A DNA stretch of 64,000 bases from Mycobacterium sp. ACS4331 (GCF_001667265.1 NZ_LZHW01000009.1:62001-126000), one strand, 5' to 3'. Positions 51,701 to 61,469 are shown, counted from the stretch's first letter. The notes: generated by a model from the sequence alone, not told the origin. Made by a program: numbers and translations.

Positions 51701-54700
51701 GTCCGTAGCGCAACGGCAGGAACAGATCGTTGACGCCCTGCTCAGCGGCCAGAACCGCCGGGAACGCGGGGAAGGCGACGCCCGTGCACAGGTCCATGAG
51801 CACCGGGTGCATGGGCTCGGTGCCCAGTTGTTCGGCAAGTTCGGCGCCGACCAGGATGTCACCGATCGCCTCGCCCTCGCCGAGCCACAGCGATTTCAGT
51901 GATCCAGACCAGGTGGGGCCCCAAGCCAATTCGAGGTCGGCGAAGGTCTCGAACAGATCCTGTGGCCGCATGCGCTCGAGACGTTCGATCGCCTCGTCCA
52001 CCGGATCGTCCTGATCGGATGCCGGTCCGTCGTCGGCTCCGGTGAGCACTGTGCCCTCGGCGTTCAGCGACCAGTCGGCGCCCTGTTCGCCGAACGGGCG
52101 GCTGTGCACCTGAAACTTCAGCTCGCCGTCGGTCTGCTGCGGTTGCAGGGTCAGCTGGACCTCACGAGAAGCCTTCTCGGGCAGGATGATCGGCTCATAG
52201 AAGAAGACGTCCTTGACTCGGGCCGGGGTGCCGACGGCGGCCAGCGCCATCGCCGCGTAGGTCGCTCCGGGCACGACCACAGTGCCGTAGATGACGTGGT
52301 CACTCAGCCAGGGCTGCGACTTGACGGACAACCGGCTGGTGTAGACGGTGTCGCCGGAGGAGAGCTCGATGGCGCTGCCCAGGAGTCCGGACGACGCCGC
52401 ACCAGCGCCACTGGCGGTGAACCCGGATGTCTTGGGCCAGAAGCTGCGCCGCTGGAACGGGTAGGTGGGCAGGTCCACGGTGCGCCGTGCGTGACGATGC
52501 AGAGCGGTGAAGTCGGGCCGGTGGCCGCCGACGTAGGCGGCGGCGAGTGCGTCGGCGATCTGGCGACGGTCGCCGACCCCCTTGCGAAGCGACACCACGG
52601 CCCGCGGCGGCGCCAGGTGTTCCGGCCACACCTGTACCGCGGCGCCGGTCAGCACCGGTTGCGGGCCGATCTCCATCAGGATTGAGCATCCCAGCGCGGC
52701 CGCGGTGCGCACGCTCTCGGCGAACTGCACGGGCTGGCGGGAATGCCGTCGCCAGTAGTTCGCATCCAGTGGCGTCTGGGCCGTCAACACGGCGCCGGTG
52801 CGGTTGCAGACCAAGGGCAGCGTTGGGGCCGAGTACTCCAACTGTGCTGCGTACGCCTCGAACTCGTCGAGGACGGGTTCCAGCAGTTCCGAATGGAAGG
52901 CGTGGCTGGTGTCAAGCCAGGTGCAGCGGACGGCCTGTTCCCCGAACCGTTCGAAGATCTGCTCCAGGTCGGCACCGGGACCCGACAGCACCGTGTTGGG
53001 ACCGTTGTAGGCCGCGACCGACACGCGCGGGAAATCGCCGGCGACCTGCTCGACGTGCTTGGGGTCGGCGAACACCGCCACCATCCGGCCACCGTCGGGC
53101 AGGCTGCCGAACATCCTGCCGCGCTCGGCCATCAGGCGGGCACCGTCTTCGAGGCTGAAGACCCCGGCCACGCAGGCGGCGGCGTACTGGCCGACGCTGT
53201 GCCCCAGCACCACGTCGGGTTCGATGCCCCAGGACTGCCACAGCCGGGCCAGGCCCATCTCCACGGCGAAGAGCGCGGGCTGGGCAAATGACGTGTGCCG
53301 CAGCATCTCCCCGACGTCGCGGTCGTCGCTGAACAGAACGTCGAGCAGCGGTCGGGCCATGATGTTGGCCACCGCGTCGGCGCACTGGGTCACGGTGTCG
53401 GCGAAAACCGGTTCGGAGGCGAACAGCTCACGCGCCATCCCGGGGTACTGGCTGCCCTGCCCGGTGAACAGCCATGCGGTCGTCGGGCGGTGCATGTGTT
53501 CACCGCGCAGCACGCCCGGGCGGGTGCGACCTTCGGCCAGGTCTGTCAGGCCCGTGCGCGCCGAGGCGACCGAGTCCACGACCAGTGCGCCCCGATGCTC
53601 GAAATGCGAACGGCCAGCCCCGGCCGTCAGGCAGACCTCCGCGATGTCGGCGTCCGGGTGAGCGCCCAGCCACGTGTCGTAGCGCTGTGCCAGCGCGACG
53701 AGGGCCTCGGGTGAACGTGCCGACAGTGCAAGCACATTGACAGGCCGGTCGGCATCGGCCGGTTCCTCGCCGGTGGCGGTCGCCGGTGCCGGCGGTTCCT
53801 CGACGAGCACATGCGCGTTCGTGCCGGTGAACCCGAACGAGCTCACACCCGCGCGCCGGGGCCTGCCGTTGGTCTCCCACGGGGTCGCCTCGTCCACGAC
53901 GCGCACGGGAAGCGAATCCCACGGGATGTGCGGTGACGGCTTGTCGAAGTGCAGGCTCTGGGGCAGCAGCCCGTGTTGAAGCGACAGCACGACCTTGATC
54001 AACCCCGCTGCGCCGGAGGCGGACTCGAGGTGTCCGATGTTGGTCTTCACCGATCCCATCAGCAGCGGGCGGTCGGCGTCTCGAGACGTGCCGTAGGCGG
54101 CCGCGGCGGCCTGGACCTCGATGGGATCACCCAGGGGAGTGCCTGTCCCGTGCGCCTCCAGATAGTCGACATCTCCGCCGGACAGCCCGGCGCGGGCGAG
54201 CACGGTTTCGATGAGACGTTGCTGTGCACCGCCGTTGGGCACCGTCAGCCCGCTGGACGCGCCGTCCTGGTTCACCGCGCTGCTGGGAATCACCGCGCAG
54301 ACTCGGTCGCCGTCGCGCTGGGCGTCGCTGAGTCTCTTGAGCACCAGGACGCCGCACCCCTCGCTTCGGACATAGCCGTCGGCCGAGGCGTCGAACGTCT
54401 TGCACCGTCCGACCGGGGACAGCATCCTGGCGCGCGAGGCCGCGACCACGGTGACCGGGCTCAGCAGGACGTTCACGCCGCCCGCCACCGCGAGATCGCA
54501 GTCCCCGGAATGCAGTGCCTGGCAGGCCTGATGGACGGCCACCAACGCCGAACTGCATGCGGTGTCGACAGCCACGGCCGGTCCTTCGAGGCCCAGCGCG
54601 AAGGCGACCCGACCAGAGATGGCGTTGAGCGCGTTTCCGGTGATGAAGTGGGGCTCGATCTTGTCGATCGACTCCGCTGACAGCAGATGCGCGTACTCGT

Positions 54701-57700
54701 TGGCGGCCACGCCGGTGAAGACTCCGGTTCGGCTGCCCCGCAGTGCGGACGGCGCGTACCCCGCGCGTTCGAGACCCTCCCACACCGTTTCGAGCATCAG
54801 CCGCTGCTGTGGCTCGATCCAGACCGCCTCCCTCGGCGATATGCCGAAGAACTCTGGATCGAATCCGTCGATCCCGTCGAGGAATCCGCCGAAACGGGTG
54901 TAGGTCTTGCCCGCAACGTCGGGATCAGGGTCATAGAACTCATCGATGTCGAATCGATCCTCGGGGATCTCTCGGATCGCATCGACACCGCCGGAGAGAA
55001 CGTCCCAGAACGCCTCGGGATCGGGTGCGCCCGGAAAGCGGCACGAGACCGCGACGATCGCGATCGGTTCATCCGTGCGTGTCGTGGCCGCGACTGCCCG
55101 CGAGGCCGAATCGGATGTCTGCTCACTGAGTTCGAGCACCTCGCCGAGCAGGTAGTCGACCGCGTCGGACAGGCGGGGATGATCCATCACCAGGGTGATC
55201 GGTATCTCATGGCCGATTCCCTGTTCGATGCGGCGCCGGAGTTCAACGGCCATCAGGGAATCCATGCCGAGGTCGAAGAAACCCGCGTCCTCGCGAATCT
55301 CTGCGACGTCGAGACGCGTCACCTCGGCCACCGCACCGCGCAGGTGATCGGTCAGGATCCGGCTGCGCTGCTGAACCGGCGCCTTCGTGAGCCGTTCCAC
55401 CAACGGTGTCCTGCCGGACGCGGCGCCGGGCGACGCCGCGCTGATCAGGTTGGCCGGCAGTTCACTCTCCAGTTCGGACAGCAGCGCTCGCCGACCCGCC
55501 TGCTGATAGAGCGGCAGGAACCGCGCCCAGTCGATGCGTGCCACGACTCCCTGTGCCGCAGAGGCCGTGACGACGTCGGCCAGGCCGGCCAGCGCGTCGG
55601 CGGGGGAGAGCGTCTTGACGCCCCGCTGATCCAGGCGCGCCCGGGATTCGGCGTCGGCCATGCCGGCAGACCAGGGACCGAAGTTGACGCTGACGCCTCC
55701 CCGCTCCCGCAGTCGCCAGGCCAGCCCGTCGAGGAATGCGTTGGCGGCCGCGTAGGAGGTCTGGCCGAAGCTTCCCCACACCGAGGCGATCGAGGACGTG
55801 CTGATGAAGAAGTCAAGCTGCAGGTCGGCGGTGGCCTCGGCTAGATACCAAGCGCCCCAAACCTTCCCGGCGAAGATTCGGTCAAGCTCTGCGGAGTCGG
55901 ACTCAGTCAGCGGCGTTGCTCCGAGTTCGCCCGCCGCGTGGACGACCCCCGCCAGTGGGGGAAGGCCGGCGATCTCCGTGCTCATCAGGCGCGCGACATC
56001 GTGCACATCGGCGACATCGGCGGCGACGACCCTGATGTCGCAGCCGTGCAGATCACGCAGTGTCTCGATACGCGCCCGTGCTGAGTCACCGGGTCCCCGC
56101 CGGCCGGTCAGCACCAGGTGTCCGGCACCGTGTGCGGCCAGGTGTCCCGCGATCTCCAGCCCGATGGCTCCGAGTCCACCCGTCACCAGGTAGGTCGCGT
56201 CCGAACGCAGTTCCAGTGGCCTGCCGCTCGGCGGGTCGGCCCGCCGGATCAGTCTGGGCGCGAGGACCGCCTGATCGCGTAGTGCGATCTGGTCCTCCCT
56301 GATGTCGGAGCCGTGCGATGTCGTCACCTGGTTGAGCAGTTCGGACCACTCGGCACCGGCGTCGCCGCCCACCGAAAGGTCGGCCAGGCCGCCCCACAGC
56401 TGCGGAAGCTCAAGGGCGGCCGCGCGTCCGAATCCCCACAGGCAGCTCTGTTCCGGGGCCACGGAGTCGGTGTCGGTGACGTGTTGCGCACCGCGGGTCA
56501 CCAGCCAGATGGGCGCCCGCAGCTGAGCCGCGGCCGCGGCACGGAAGAGCCTGCGGGTTCCGCTCAGGACCTGGTGCTGCATCCGCAGCAGCGAGCGCAT
56601 CGACGGTGGGCGGTCCGCGTCCAGGTCGGTGTCGAGGGCCGCGACGTTCAGGATGTGCAGTGCGGATCCGTCGACCGCGAATGCGCGCAGTTCGTCGGTG
56701 AGGCGGGCCTCGTCGTCTTCGGACATCGGCAACTCGACGATCCGATGCGGAATCCCGCGTGCCGTCACCAGGTCGACCAGCGGCGAAACGGCGCCGGTGC
56801 CGTCGCCGACCAGCAGGAGGGCAGCGGACTCGGCATCGCGAATCGGCGAGGAATCGATTGTCCGCCAGATGATCTCGTATCGATCGTTGGCGATTGAGGC
56901 AGTACCGCGCTGCCGATTGTGTTGGGTGGCCAGCCTGCTCAACACCTCGAGGGTGTGCGGGTCCTCCTGTGAGGCGCCGAGGAGGTCGGCGAGTTCCTCG
57001 ATGCGACCGTCCTCGAGGAGCCCGAGAGTCTGGGTCCGGGGCGCGGCGACATTCTGCTGCTGGTTGGGCTGCTCCCGACTGTCCCGATACCAGTACTGGC
57101 GGTGCTCGAAGGGGTAGGTGGGCAGGTCGAGCTTGCGCGCGTGGCGTCGGCGAAGAGCGCCGAAGTCGGGAAGGTGGCCCAGGACATACGCGTCGGCGAC
57201 GGCTTCGGTGATCTGCCGCTGGTCTTCGGCGTTGGGGCGCAGTGAGGCGATCACCCGCGGTGCGGTGGACGGGTCCGGCCACGCCCCGAGCGCTGCCGCG
57301 GTGAGAACGGGGCGGGGGCCGATCTCGACGAGTAGGCGGCAGTTCAGATCGGCGAGGGTGCGCACACTCTTGGCGAACTCCACCGGTTGGCGGGCGTGCC
57401 TGCGCCAGTAGCTGCCGTCGAGCTTGGCGCTCCTTCCGAGCGCGACACCGGTGCGATTGTCGATCAGGATGCGCTGCGGTGCAGCGAATGTGAATCGTTG
57501 TGCATAGGCCTCGAACTCGTCGAGGATCGGGTCCAGCAGGGCGGAATGGAAGGCGTGGCTGGTCTCGAGCCAGTCACACCGCACGCCCTCGGCGGTCAGT
57601 GTGGCCACCGCTCGTTCGAGATCCGCTGCGGGGCCGGACAATACGGTGTTGGCGCCGTTGTAGGCGGCCACCGACAGGCTGGGGAACTCGTCGGTCACAC

Positions 57701-59762
57701 TCTCGGCGCGCTCGGCCGTGGTGAACACCGCGACCATGCGGCCGCCCGGGGGCAGGCTGCCGAACAGGCGCCCGCGTTCGGCCATCAGGAGTGCGCCGTC
57801 GGTGAGGCTGATCATGCCGGCAACACACGCCGCCGCGTACTGGCCGACGCTGTGGCCCAGGACCACATCGGGTTCGAACCCCCAGGACTGCCACAGCCGG
57901 GCCAGGCCCATCTCCACGGCGAACAGTGCCGGCTGGGCGTAGGACGTCTGGCGCAGCGTCTCGTCACCGTCGGGACTGTCAACGGCGAAGATCACGTCAA
58001 GCAGCGGCCTGTCCAGAACATCGGCAACCGCGGCGGCGCAACTGGTCAGGGTCTCGGCGAAGACGGGTTCAGCGTCGAACAGTTCGCGCGCCATGCCCGG
58101 GTACTGGCTGCCCTGACCGGTGAACAGCCACGCGGTCTTCGGAGGCTCATGCGACTGCCCCCGGACCAGGCCCGGTGCGGGGCGGTCGTCGGCGAGGGCG
58201 CCCAGCAGTTCGACGGCCGCGTCCCTCGACTTGACCACCAGCGCGGCCCGGTGCTCGAGGTGCGCTCGCGCGGTGCCCGCGGTGACGCACACGTCGGCGA
58301 GTGCGGCCTCCGGGTGCGCGGTCAACCAGTCGCGGTAGCGGCCGGCGACCTCGGCCAGGGCCGTGGGTGTGTGCGCGGACAACGGCAGAATGTTGAACCG
58401 GTCGTCCGACGGCTCCTCGTCGGGAACCCGTGCGCCGGCCGGCTCGGGTGCCTCTTCGAGGATGACGTGCGCGTTGGTCCCGGCGAACCCGAACGAGCTG
58501 ACACCGGCGATGCGGGGCTTTCCGTTGCGCTGCCAGGGCCGGGACTCGGTGAGGACCTCCACCGCCAATCGGTCCCACGGAATGTGCGGTGAGGGCCGTT
58601 CGAAGTTGAGGTGCTTGGGCAGCGTCTCGTGCTCGAGCGACAGGACGACCTTGAGGACGCCCGCGATGCCGGCCGCCGCCTCCAGGTGTCCGATGTTGGT
58701 CTTCGCCGAACCGATCAACAGCGGCCTGTCGGGCGCTCGTCCGGCGCCGAGCGCCGCACCGGCGGCCTGCGCCTCGATCGGGTCGCCCAGCGATGTGCCG
58801 GTGCCGTGGGCTTCGAGGTAGTCGACGTCGCTCGGCTTGAGGCCGGAACGCCGGAGCGCATCGGCGATCACCCGCTGTTGGGCGACGCCGTTGGGCACCG
58901 TCAACCCGCCCGAGGCGCCGTCCTGGTTGACCGCGCTGCCGCGGATCACCGCGCGGATCCGGTCACCGTCGGAGATCGCATCCTCGAGGCGCTTGATGAC
59001 GACGACACCGCAGCCCTCACCACGCACGTAGCCGTCGGCCGCGGCGTCGAAGGTCTTGCACCGGCCGTCCGGCGCGAGCATATGAGCGCTGGAGAAGGTG
59101 ATCATCGTGGCTGGGGTGAGCAGGACGTTCGCACCGCCGGCCAGCGCCAGGTCGCACTCGCCCAGCTGCAGTGCCTGGCAAGCCTGGTGAATCGCCACCA
59201 GCGACGAACTGCAGGCCGTGTCGACGGCGACCGCGGGCCCCTGGAGTCCGAGGCGGTGGCTGATTCTGCCCGCCGCGGCGGCATTCGACGTGCCGATGGC
59301 CATGTAGGCCTCGATCTCGGGGTACGTCAGCTCATCGGAGGCCATGCCGAGGTAGTCGTGGGTGGCCAGGCCGACGAACACGCCGGTGTTGGTGCCTGCC
59401 AACGCCGTCGGCGCGGTTCCCGAGTGCTCCACCGCGCGCCACGCCGTCTCCAGCAGCAGCCGGTGCTGGGGGTCCAGGAGCCTGACCTCGCGGGTCGACA
59501 TCCCGAAGAACGGCGCGTCGAAACCCGTCGGGTCATCGACGAAACCCGCGCGACGTGTGACGACCTTCCCGGGTGTACCCGGTTCCGGATCGAAGAACTC
59601 GTCGACGTTCCAGCGGTCGGCAGGCACCTCCGATATCGCATCGCGGCCGTCGCGGAGCAGGTCCCAGAACGCATCGGCGTCCTGCGCTCCGGGCAATCGT
59701 GCTGCGTAACCGATGATCGCGAAGCGTGGCGCTTGCTGGATTTGACGGTGCGTGGATTCCAT
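48720..59762 (-). CDS. pks: Bimodular iterative type I polyketide synthase of the trehalose polyphleate locus
   Basis: 3,680-residue PKS. Module 1: KS (active Cys C184 in VDTACSSSL), AT (S638 in GHSVGQ; HAFH 736-739 predicts malonyl), KR (about 1187-1370; Y1337), ACP (S1502). Module 2: KS (C1736), AT (S2189; HAFH 2287-2290), DH (H2489 in DHVIYGTVVVPG), ER (about 2980-3290; GGVGLAA), KR (about 3295-3475; Y3442), ACP (S3600), then an acidic tail. No thioesterase and no loading domain, so a partner FadD starts and an acyltransferase (PapA3) releases the chain. Divergent papA3-mmpL10 fits the M. abscessus/M. smegmatis TPP locus. No DH or ER lies between AT1 and KR1. Confidence 0.93.
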   Translation of the reverse strand: MESTHRQIQQAPRFAIIGYAARLPGAQDADAFWDLLRDGRDAISEVPADRWNVDEFFDPEPGTPGKVVTRRAGFVDDPTGFDAPFFGMSTREVRLLDPQHRLLLETAWRAVEHSGTAPTALAGTNTGVFVGLATHDYLGMASDELTYPEIEAYMAIGTSNAAAAGRISHRLGLQGPAVAVDTACSSSLVAIHQACQALQLGECDLALAGGANVLLTPATMITFSSAHMLAPDGRCKTFDAAADGYVRGEGCGVVVIKRLEDAISDGDRIRAVIRGSAVNQDGASGGLTVPNGVAQQRVIADALRRSGLKPSDVDYLEAHGTGTSLGDPIEAQAAGAALGAGRAPDRPLLIGSAKTNIGHLEAAAGIAGVLKVVLSLEHETLPKHLNFERPSPHIPWDRLAVEVLTESRPWQRNGKPRIAGVSSFGFAGTNAHVILEEAPEPAGARVPDEEPSDDRFNILPLSAHTPTALAEVAGRYRDWLTAHPEAALADVCVTAGTARAHLEHRAALVVKSRDAAVELLGALADDRPAPGLVRGQSHEPPKTAWLFTGQGSQYPGMARELFDAEPVFAETLTSCAAAVADVLDRPLLDVIFAVDSPDGDETLRQTSYAQPALFAVEMGLARLWQSWGFEPDVVLGHSVGQYAAACVAGMISLTDGALLMAERGRLFGSLPPGGRMVAVFTTAERAESVTDEFPSLSVAAYNGANTVLSGPAADLERAVATLTAEGVRCDWLETSHAFHSALLDPILDEFEAYAQRFTFAAPQRILIDNRTGVALGRSAKLDGSYWRRHARQPVEFAKSVRTLADLNCRLLVEIGPRPVLTAAALGAWPDPSTAPRVIASLRPNAEDQRQITEAVADAYVLGHLPDFGALRRRHARKLDLPTYPFEHRQYWYRDSREQPNQQQNVAAPRTQTLGLLEDGRIEELADLLGASQEDPHTLEVLSRLATQHNRQRGTASIANDRYEIIWRTIDSSPIRDAESAALLLVGDGTGAVSPLVDLVTARGIPHRIVELPMSEDDEARLTDELRAFAVDGSALHILNVAALDTDLDADRPPSMRSLLRMQHQVLSGTRRLFRAAAAAQLRAPIWLVTRGAQHVTDTDSVAPEQSCLWGFGRAAALELPQLWGGLADLSVGGDAGAEWSELLNQVTTSHGSDIREDQIALRDQAVLAPRLIRRADPPSGRPLELRSDATYLVTGGLGAIGLEIAGHLAAHGAGHLVLTGRRGPGDSARARIETLRDLHGCDIRVVAADVADVHDVARLMSTEIAGLPPLAGVVHAAGELGATPLTESDSAELDRIFAGKVWGAWYLAEATADLQLDFFISTSSIASVWGSFGQTSYAAANAFLDGLAWRLRERGGVSVNFGPWSAGMADAESRARLDQRGVKTLSPADALAGLADVVTASAAQGVVARIDWARFLPLYQQAGRRALLSELESELPANLISAASPGAASGRTPLVERLTKAPVQQRSRILTDHLRGAVAEVTRLDVAEIREDAGFFDLGMDSLMAVELRRRIEQGIGHEIPITLVMDHPRLSDAVDYLLGEVLELSEQTSDSASRAVAATTRTDEPIAIVAVSCRFPGAPDPEAFWDVLSGGVDAIREIPEDRFDIDEFYDPDPDVAGKTYTRFGGFLDGIDGFDPEFFGISPREAVWIEPQQRLMLETVWEGLERAGYAPSALRGSRTGVFTGVAANEYAHLLSAESIDKIEPHFITGNALNAISGRVAFALGLEGPAVAVDTACSSALVAVHQACQALHSGDCDLAVAGGVNVLLSPVTVVAASRARMLSPVGRCKTFDASADGYVRSEGCGVLVLKRLSDAQRDGDRVCAVIPSSAVNQDGASSGLTVPNGGAQQRLIETVLARAGLSGGDVDYLEAHGTGTPLGDPIEVQAAAAAYGTSRDADRPLLMGSVKTNIGHLESASGAAGLIKVVLSLQHGLLPQSLHFDKPSPHIPWDSLPVRVVDEATPWETNGRPRRAGVSSFGFTGTNAHVLVEEPPAPATATGEEPADADRPVNVLALSARSPEALVALAQRYDTWLGAHPDADIAEVCLTAGAGRSHFEHRGALVVDSVASARTGLTDLAEGRTRPGVLRGEHMHRPTTAWLFTGQGSQYPGMARELFASEPVFADTVTQCADAVANIMARPLLDVLFSDDRDVGEMLRHTSFAQPALFAVEMGLARLWQSWGIEPDVVLGHSVGQYAAACVAGVFSLEDGARLMAERGRMFGSLPDGGRMVAVFADPKHVEQVAGDFPRVSVAAYNGPNTVLSGPGADLEQIFERFGEQAVRCTWLDTSHAFHSELLEPVLDEFEAYAAQLEYSAPTLPLVCNRTGAVLTAQTPLDANYWRRHSRQPVQFAESVRTAAALGCSILMEIGPQPVLTGAAVQVWPEHLAPPRAVVSLRKGVGDRRQIADALAAAYVGGHRPDFTALHRHARRTVDLPTYPFQRRSFWPKTSGFTASGAGAASSGLLGSAIELSSGDTVYTSRLSVKSQPWLSDHVIYGTVVVPGATYAAMALAAVGTPARVKDVFFYEPIILPEKASREVQLTLQPQQTDGELKFQVHSRPFGEQGADWSLNAEGTVLTGADDGPASDQDDPVDEAIERLERMRPQDLFETFADLELAWGPTWSGSLKSLWLGEGEAIGDILVGAELAEQLGTEPMHPVLMDLCTGVAFPAFPAVLAAEQGVNDLFLPLRYGQVTLREKMPRRFYCRARWHASALDSETQVFDLDFLDRGGRPLGGIREFTVKRAPREALLRGLGGDATRLLYTLGWHEVAPPTQDDETAPVGGTWLISGFGALADEVPGCVPIDRTPDAEPLGEILAQAHERGVPFSGVVWRATPARGDESGTDTAARLEAEIADLLSAVHTAQRGEVKLPGGLWIVTEHGVACESGEPVDPVQAALWGFGRTTINEEPALRCRLLDSDGTPEAVHALATLLTTPGPSPEEPELAVRQGKLLASRLLPWARSGHLSVPRGGDFALAPTERGAIDNLRLTETDVPQPDEGYVQVRVEAAGLNFRDVLNVLGLYPGDPGPIGGDFAGVVTQLGDGVTGLEVGQRVYGFMQGAFASRFNVPAQLLAPIPDGISAVEAATIPAAALTVRLAFDWAAVRPGDRVLIHAASGGVGLAAIQMAQRCGATVFATASTFKRATLRRMGVEHVYDSRTTDFADQILADTDGEGVDVVLNSLTNEGFLDATVRATAKNGRFAEIAKRDIWTPEQMAEVRPDISYEIVALDTVTICEPERIRALLTEVSQGLAEGAWTPLPAEIYPLTEARAAFRRMQQARHIGKIVVQIPEPLQPRADRTHLITGGLGAIGLHTASHLAQLGAGDIVLTSRRDPDAQAQSVIDEIAERCRCRIHVWSADVGDETEVAALLDRIRAELPPLAGVVHLAGVLDDALLSQQDLDRFRTTLAPKAFGALHLDRLTREDDLDYFIVSSSVSSLFGSPGQANYATANALLDGLVAHRRANGLPATGINFGPWGQGGMASSEAATANISAQGLIPLDPAAALNALAEVVANGTGQATVIKANWQRAAKVLGSSRPPILDLVLPRAEGEVTGDSELLKQLMEIPVPQRAGFVTEFLQREVQNFLRLAQPPAATSRFLDLGTDSLMAIELRNRLHSQFGGRFTINATAVFDYPTIGGLAEYLVAQLPDAEAAKPEDPAPPDPTVEDAPTEETVSPGASVSRGGD

Positions 59763-60024
59763 GTCGGCGCCCTCCCTTGCAGTCGGCTATCCAAACGTAA
59801 AGCTGTGGAAAGTGCTGACGGCGTCGAAAACGAACCTCTCCGTCGCCCACTATGGCATTGTCGGCACCGGTATGCGCGGTTCTGCTCCGGATCGGTTCCG
59901 GTTCTGCCCCGCAAAAAACGGCCGGCGCTGGGCGATCACGGCCGAACCGAGCTATGTTCATTCGGCAGGCCTGTGTCGGGGGGGACGCGCAGGCCGCCTG
60001 GGAGTGTGTGAGAGGACCGGACGG
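59763..60024. promoter_or_regulatory. Divergent pks/papA3 promoter region
   Basis: 262 nt without a gene. CATAGT on the minus strand (59849-59854) could be the pks -10, leaving a leader of about 80 nt; TATGTT (59953-59958) could be the papA3 -10, leaving about 60 nt. Neither has a clear -35. An open frame reading into papA3 through this stretch has no homology and is not a real N-terminus. Confidence 0.35.
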
Positions 60025-61446
60025 GTGCGGATCGGCAGGATAACGGTTGGCCCACTTGGCGAATGGGCTTTGAAGCCGGGTTCGGTGACCTCATGGCACC
60101 CGACGGCCGAGTCGGTGGAGAAGGCCCTTCGGGCACCGTTGAGTTCGGTGCCCGTCAGCTACATGCAGGGGCAGCACCTTCGCAACTATGCGGAGCGCAC
60201 AGGTGCCGGCCTGAACTTCTCGCGTCAGATCATCGCCAGCTGTGAAGTGCGTGGCCAGTGTGACATCTCCGCCATGGATGACGCCGTGAACACCTACCTG
60301 CGAAGGCATGACACTTTCCGAAGCTGGTTCGAGCACACGGATGACGGAAAGTTTGCCAGACGTGCACTCGAGGACCCCGCCGACATCGAGTTCGCGCCGG
60401 TCAACCATGGAAACATGACCATCGAGGAGATCCTTGCTCACGTCGTCGCCATACCGAGTCCTTTGGAGTGGGGATGTTTCACCTTTGGAGTGATTCAGAA
60501 CGAGGACAACTTCACGTTCTTCGCGGCCATGGATCACGTTCACGGTGATGCCACGCTGATCGGCACCACGATGATGGAGGCCAACGGGATGTACTCGGCC
60601 TTGAGCGGCAGCGGTCTGGCGCTTGAGCTTCCGGAGGCCGGCAGCTTCGACGAGTTCTGTGTCCGCGAGCGTGAGCGCACCTCGGAGATGACGCTGGACT
60701 CCCCCGAGGTGCGCGCGTGGATTGAATTTGCCGAGAACAACAATGGCGGATTTCCGGAGTTCCCACTGCCGCTCGGCGACCCGGCGAAGTCGACCAGCAG
60801 CGATATGACCACCGAAGTCCTGATGGACCCCGGACAGACCGAACGGTTCGAGCAGGCGTGCACCGGGGCCGGTGCGCGCTTCGTGGGTGGTCTGTTCGCG
60901 TGCCTCGCCCAGGTGGAGCATGAACTGACCGGGGCGCTGACCTATTACGGTTTGACGCCGAGGGATTCACGCAACGCCACCGACAACTTCATGACCCAGG
61001 GCTGGTTCACGGGCCTGATCCCGATCACCGTCCCCATCGGGGCGGCGTCGTTCGGCGAGGCCGCGTGGTCGGCGCAGACATCGTTCGACTCGAATCTGAA
61101 CATGGCCAAGGTGCCGTATTACCGGGTGCTGGAACTCGCGCCGTGGTTGAACTGGCCACAGCCGAACTTCCCGGTCTCGAACTTCTTTCACGGAGGTGCG
61201 GCGCCCTTGAATGCCGTCCTGGCGGCGGCGGAGATGGGGCTTGCGGAGAACATCGGCATCTATCCGGACGGCCGGTTCTCCTGCCAGCTCACGATCTACA
61301 TCTTCCGATACGGCGAGGGTACGACGATGGCGATCATGCACCCCGACAATGACATCGCCCGTAAATCGGCGGCCCGCTATATGGCGGCGATGAAGTCCGT
61401 GTCTGTACAGGTCGCCGACAGTGGGCACTGGGGGCGCGTCGCGTAG
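60025..61446 (+). CDS. papA3: Polyketide-associated acyltransferase PapA3
   Basis: 473-residue Pap acyltransferase, transferring polyphleoyl or short fatty acyl groups to trehalose. It belongs to the PapA1/PapA2/PapA3 group: WHPTAESVEKALRAPLSSVPVSYMQ at the start, DLMTQGWFTG-like motif NFMTQGWFTGLIPITVPI, and FPVSNFFHGGAAPLNAV. The catalytic motif is H171-VHG-D175-A176, so the usual HXXXDG has Gly replaced by Ala. GTG 60025 is chosen from alignment with PapA1 and AGAGGA just upstream; the frame opens at 59752. mmpL10 starts 23 nt after its stop. Confidence 0.92.
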   Translation: MRIGRITVGPLGEWALKPGSVTSWHPTAESVEKALRAPLSSVPVSYMQGQHLRNYAERTGAGLNFSRQIIASCEVRGQCDISAMDDAVNTYLRRHDTFRSWFEHTDDGKFARRALEDPADIEFAPVNHGNMTIEEILAHVVAIPSPLEWGCFTFGVIQNEDNFTFFAAMDHVHGDATLIGTTMMEANGMYSALSGSGLALELPEAGSFDEFCVRERERTSEMTLDSPEVRAWIEFAENNNGGFPEFPLPLGDPAKSTSSDMTTEVLMDPGQTERFEQACTGAGARFVGGLFACLAQVEHELTGALTYYGLTPRDSRNATDNFMTQGWFTGLIPITVPIGAASFGEAAWSAQTSFDSNLNMAKVPYYRVLELAPWLNWPQPNFPVSNFFHGGAAPLNAVLAAAEMGLAENIGIYPDGRFSCQLTIYIFRYGEGTTMAIMHPDNDIARKSAARYMAAMKSVSVQVADSGHWGRVA

Positions 61447-61469
61447 CGCGATGTGAGGGTGAGGGCGAT

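Noticed and set aside
49398..51902. 834-residue plus-strand ORF opposite the PKS gene
   Set aside because: GC-rich antisense shadow; composition is Arg/Gly/Asp-biased and no domain is recognisable, whereas the minus-strand frame shows intact ER, KR and DH motifs.
48720..59762. PKS as a methyl-branched (Pks2/Pks5-type) mycocerosate-like synthase
   Set aside because: Two modules instead of one, and both AT domains have HAFH, the malonyl signature, so methylmalonyl use is unlikely.
59752..60024. N-terminal extension of papA3
   Set aside because: The 91 extra residues do not resemble any Pap protein and cross the pks promoter region; PapA family alignment and AGAGGA place the start at GTG 60025.
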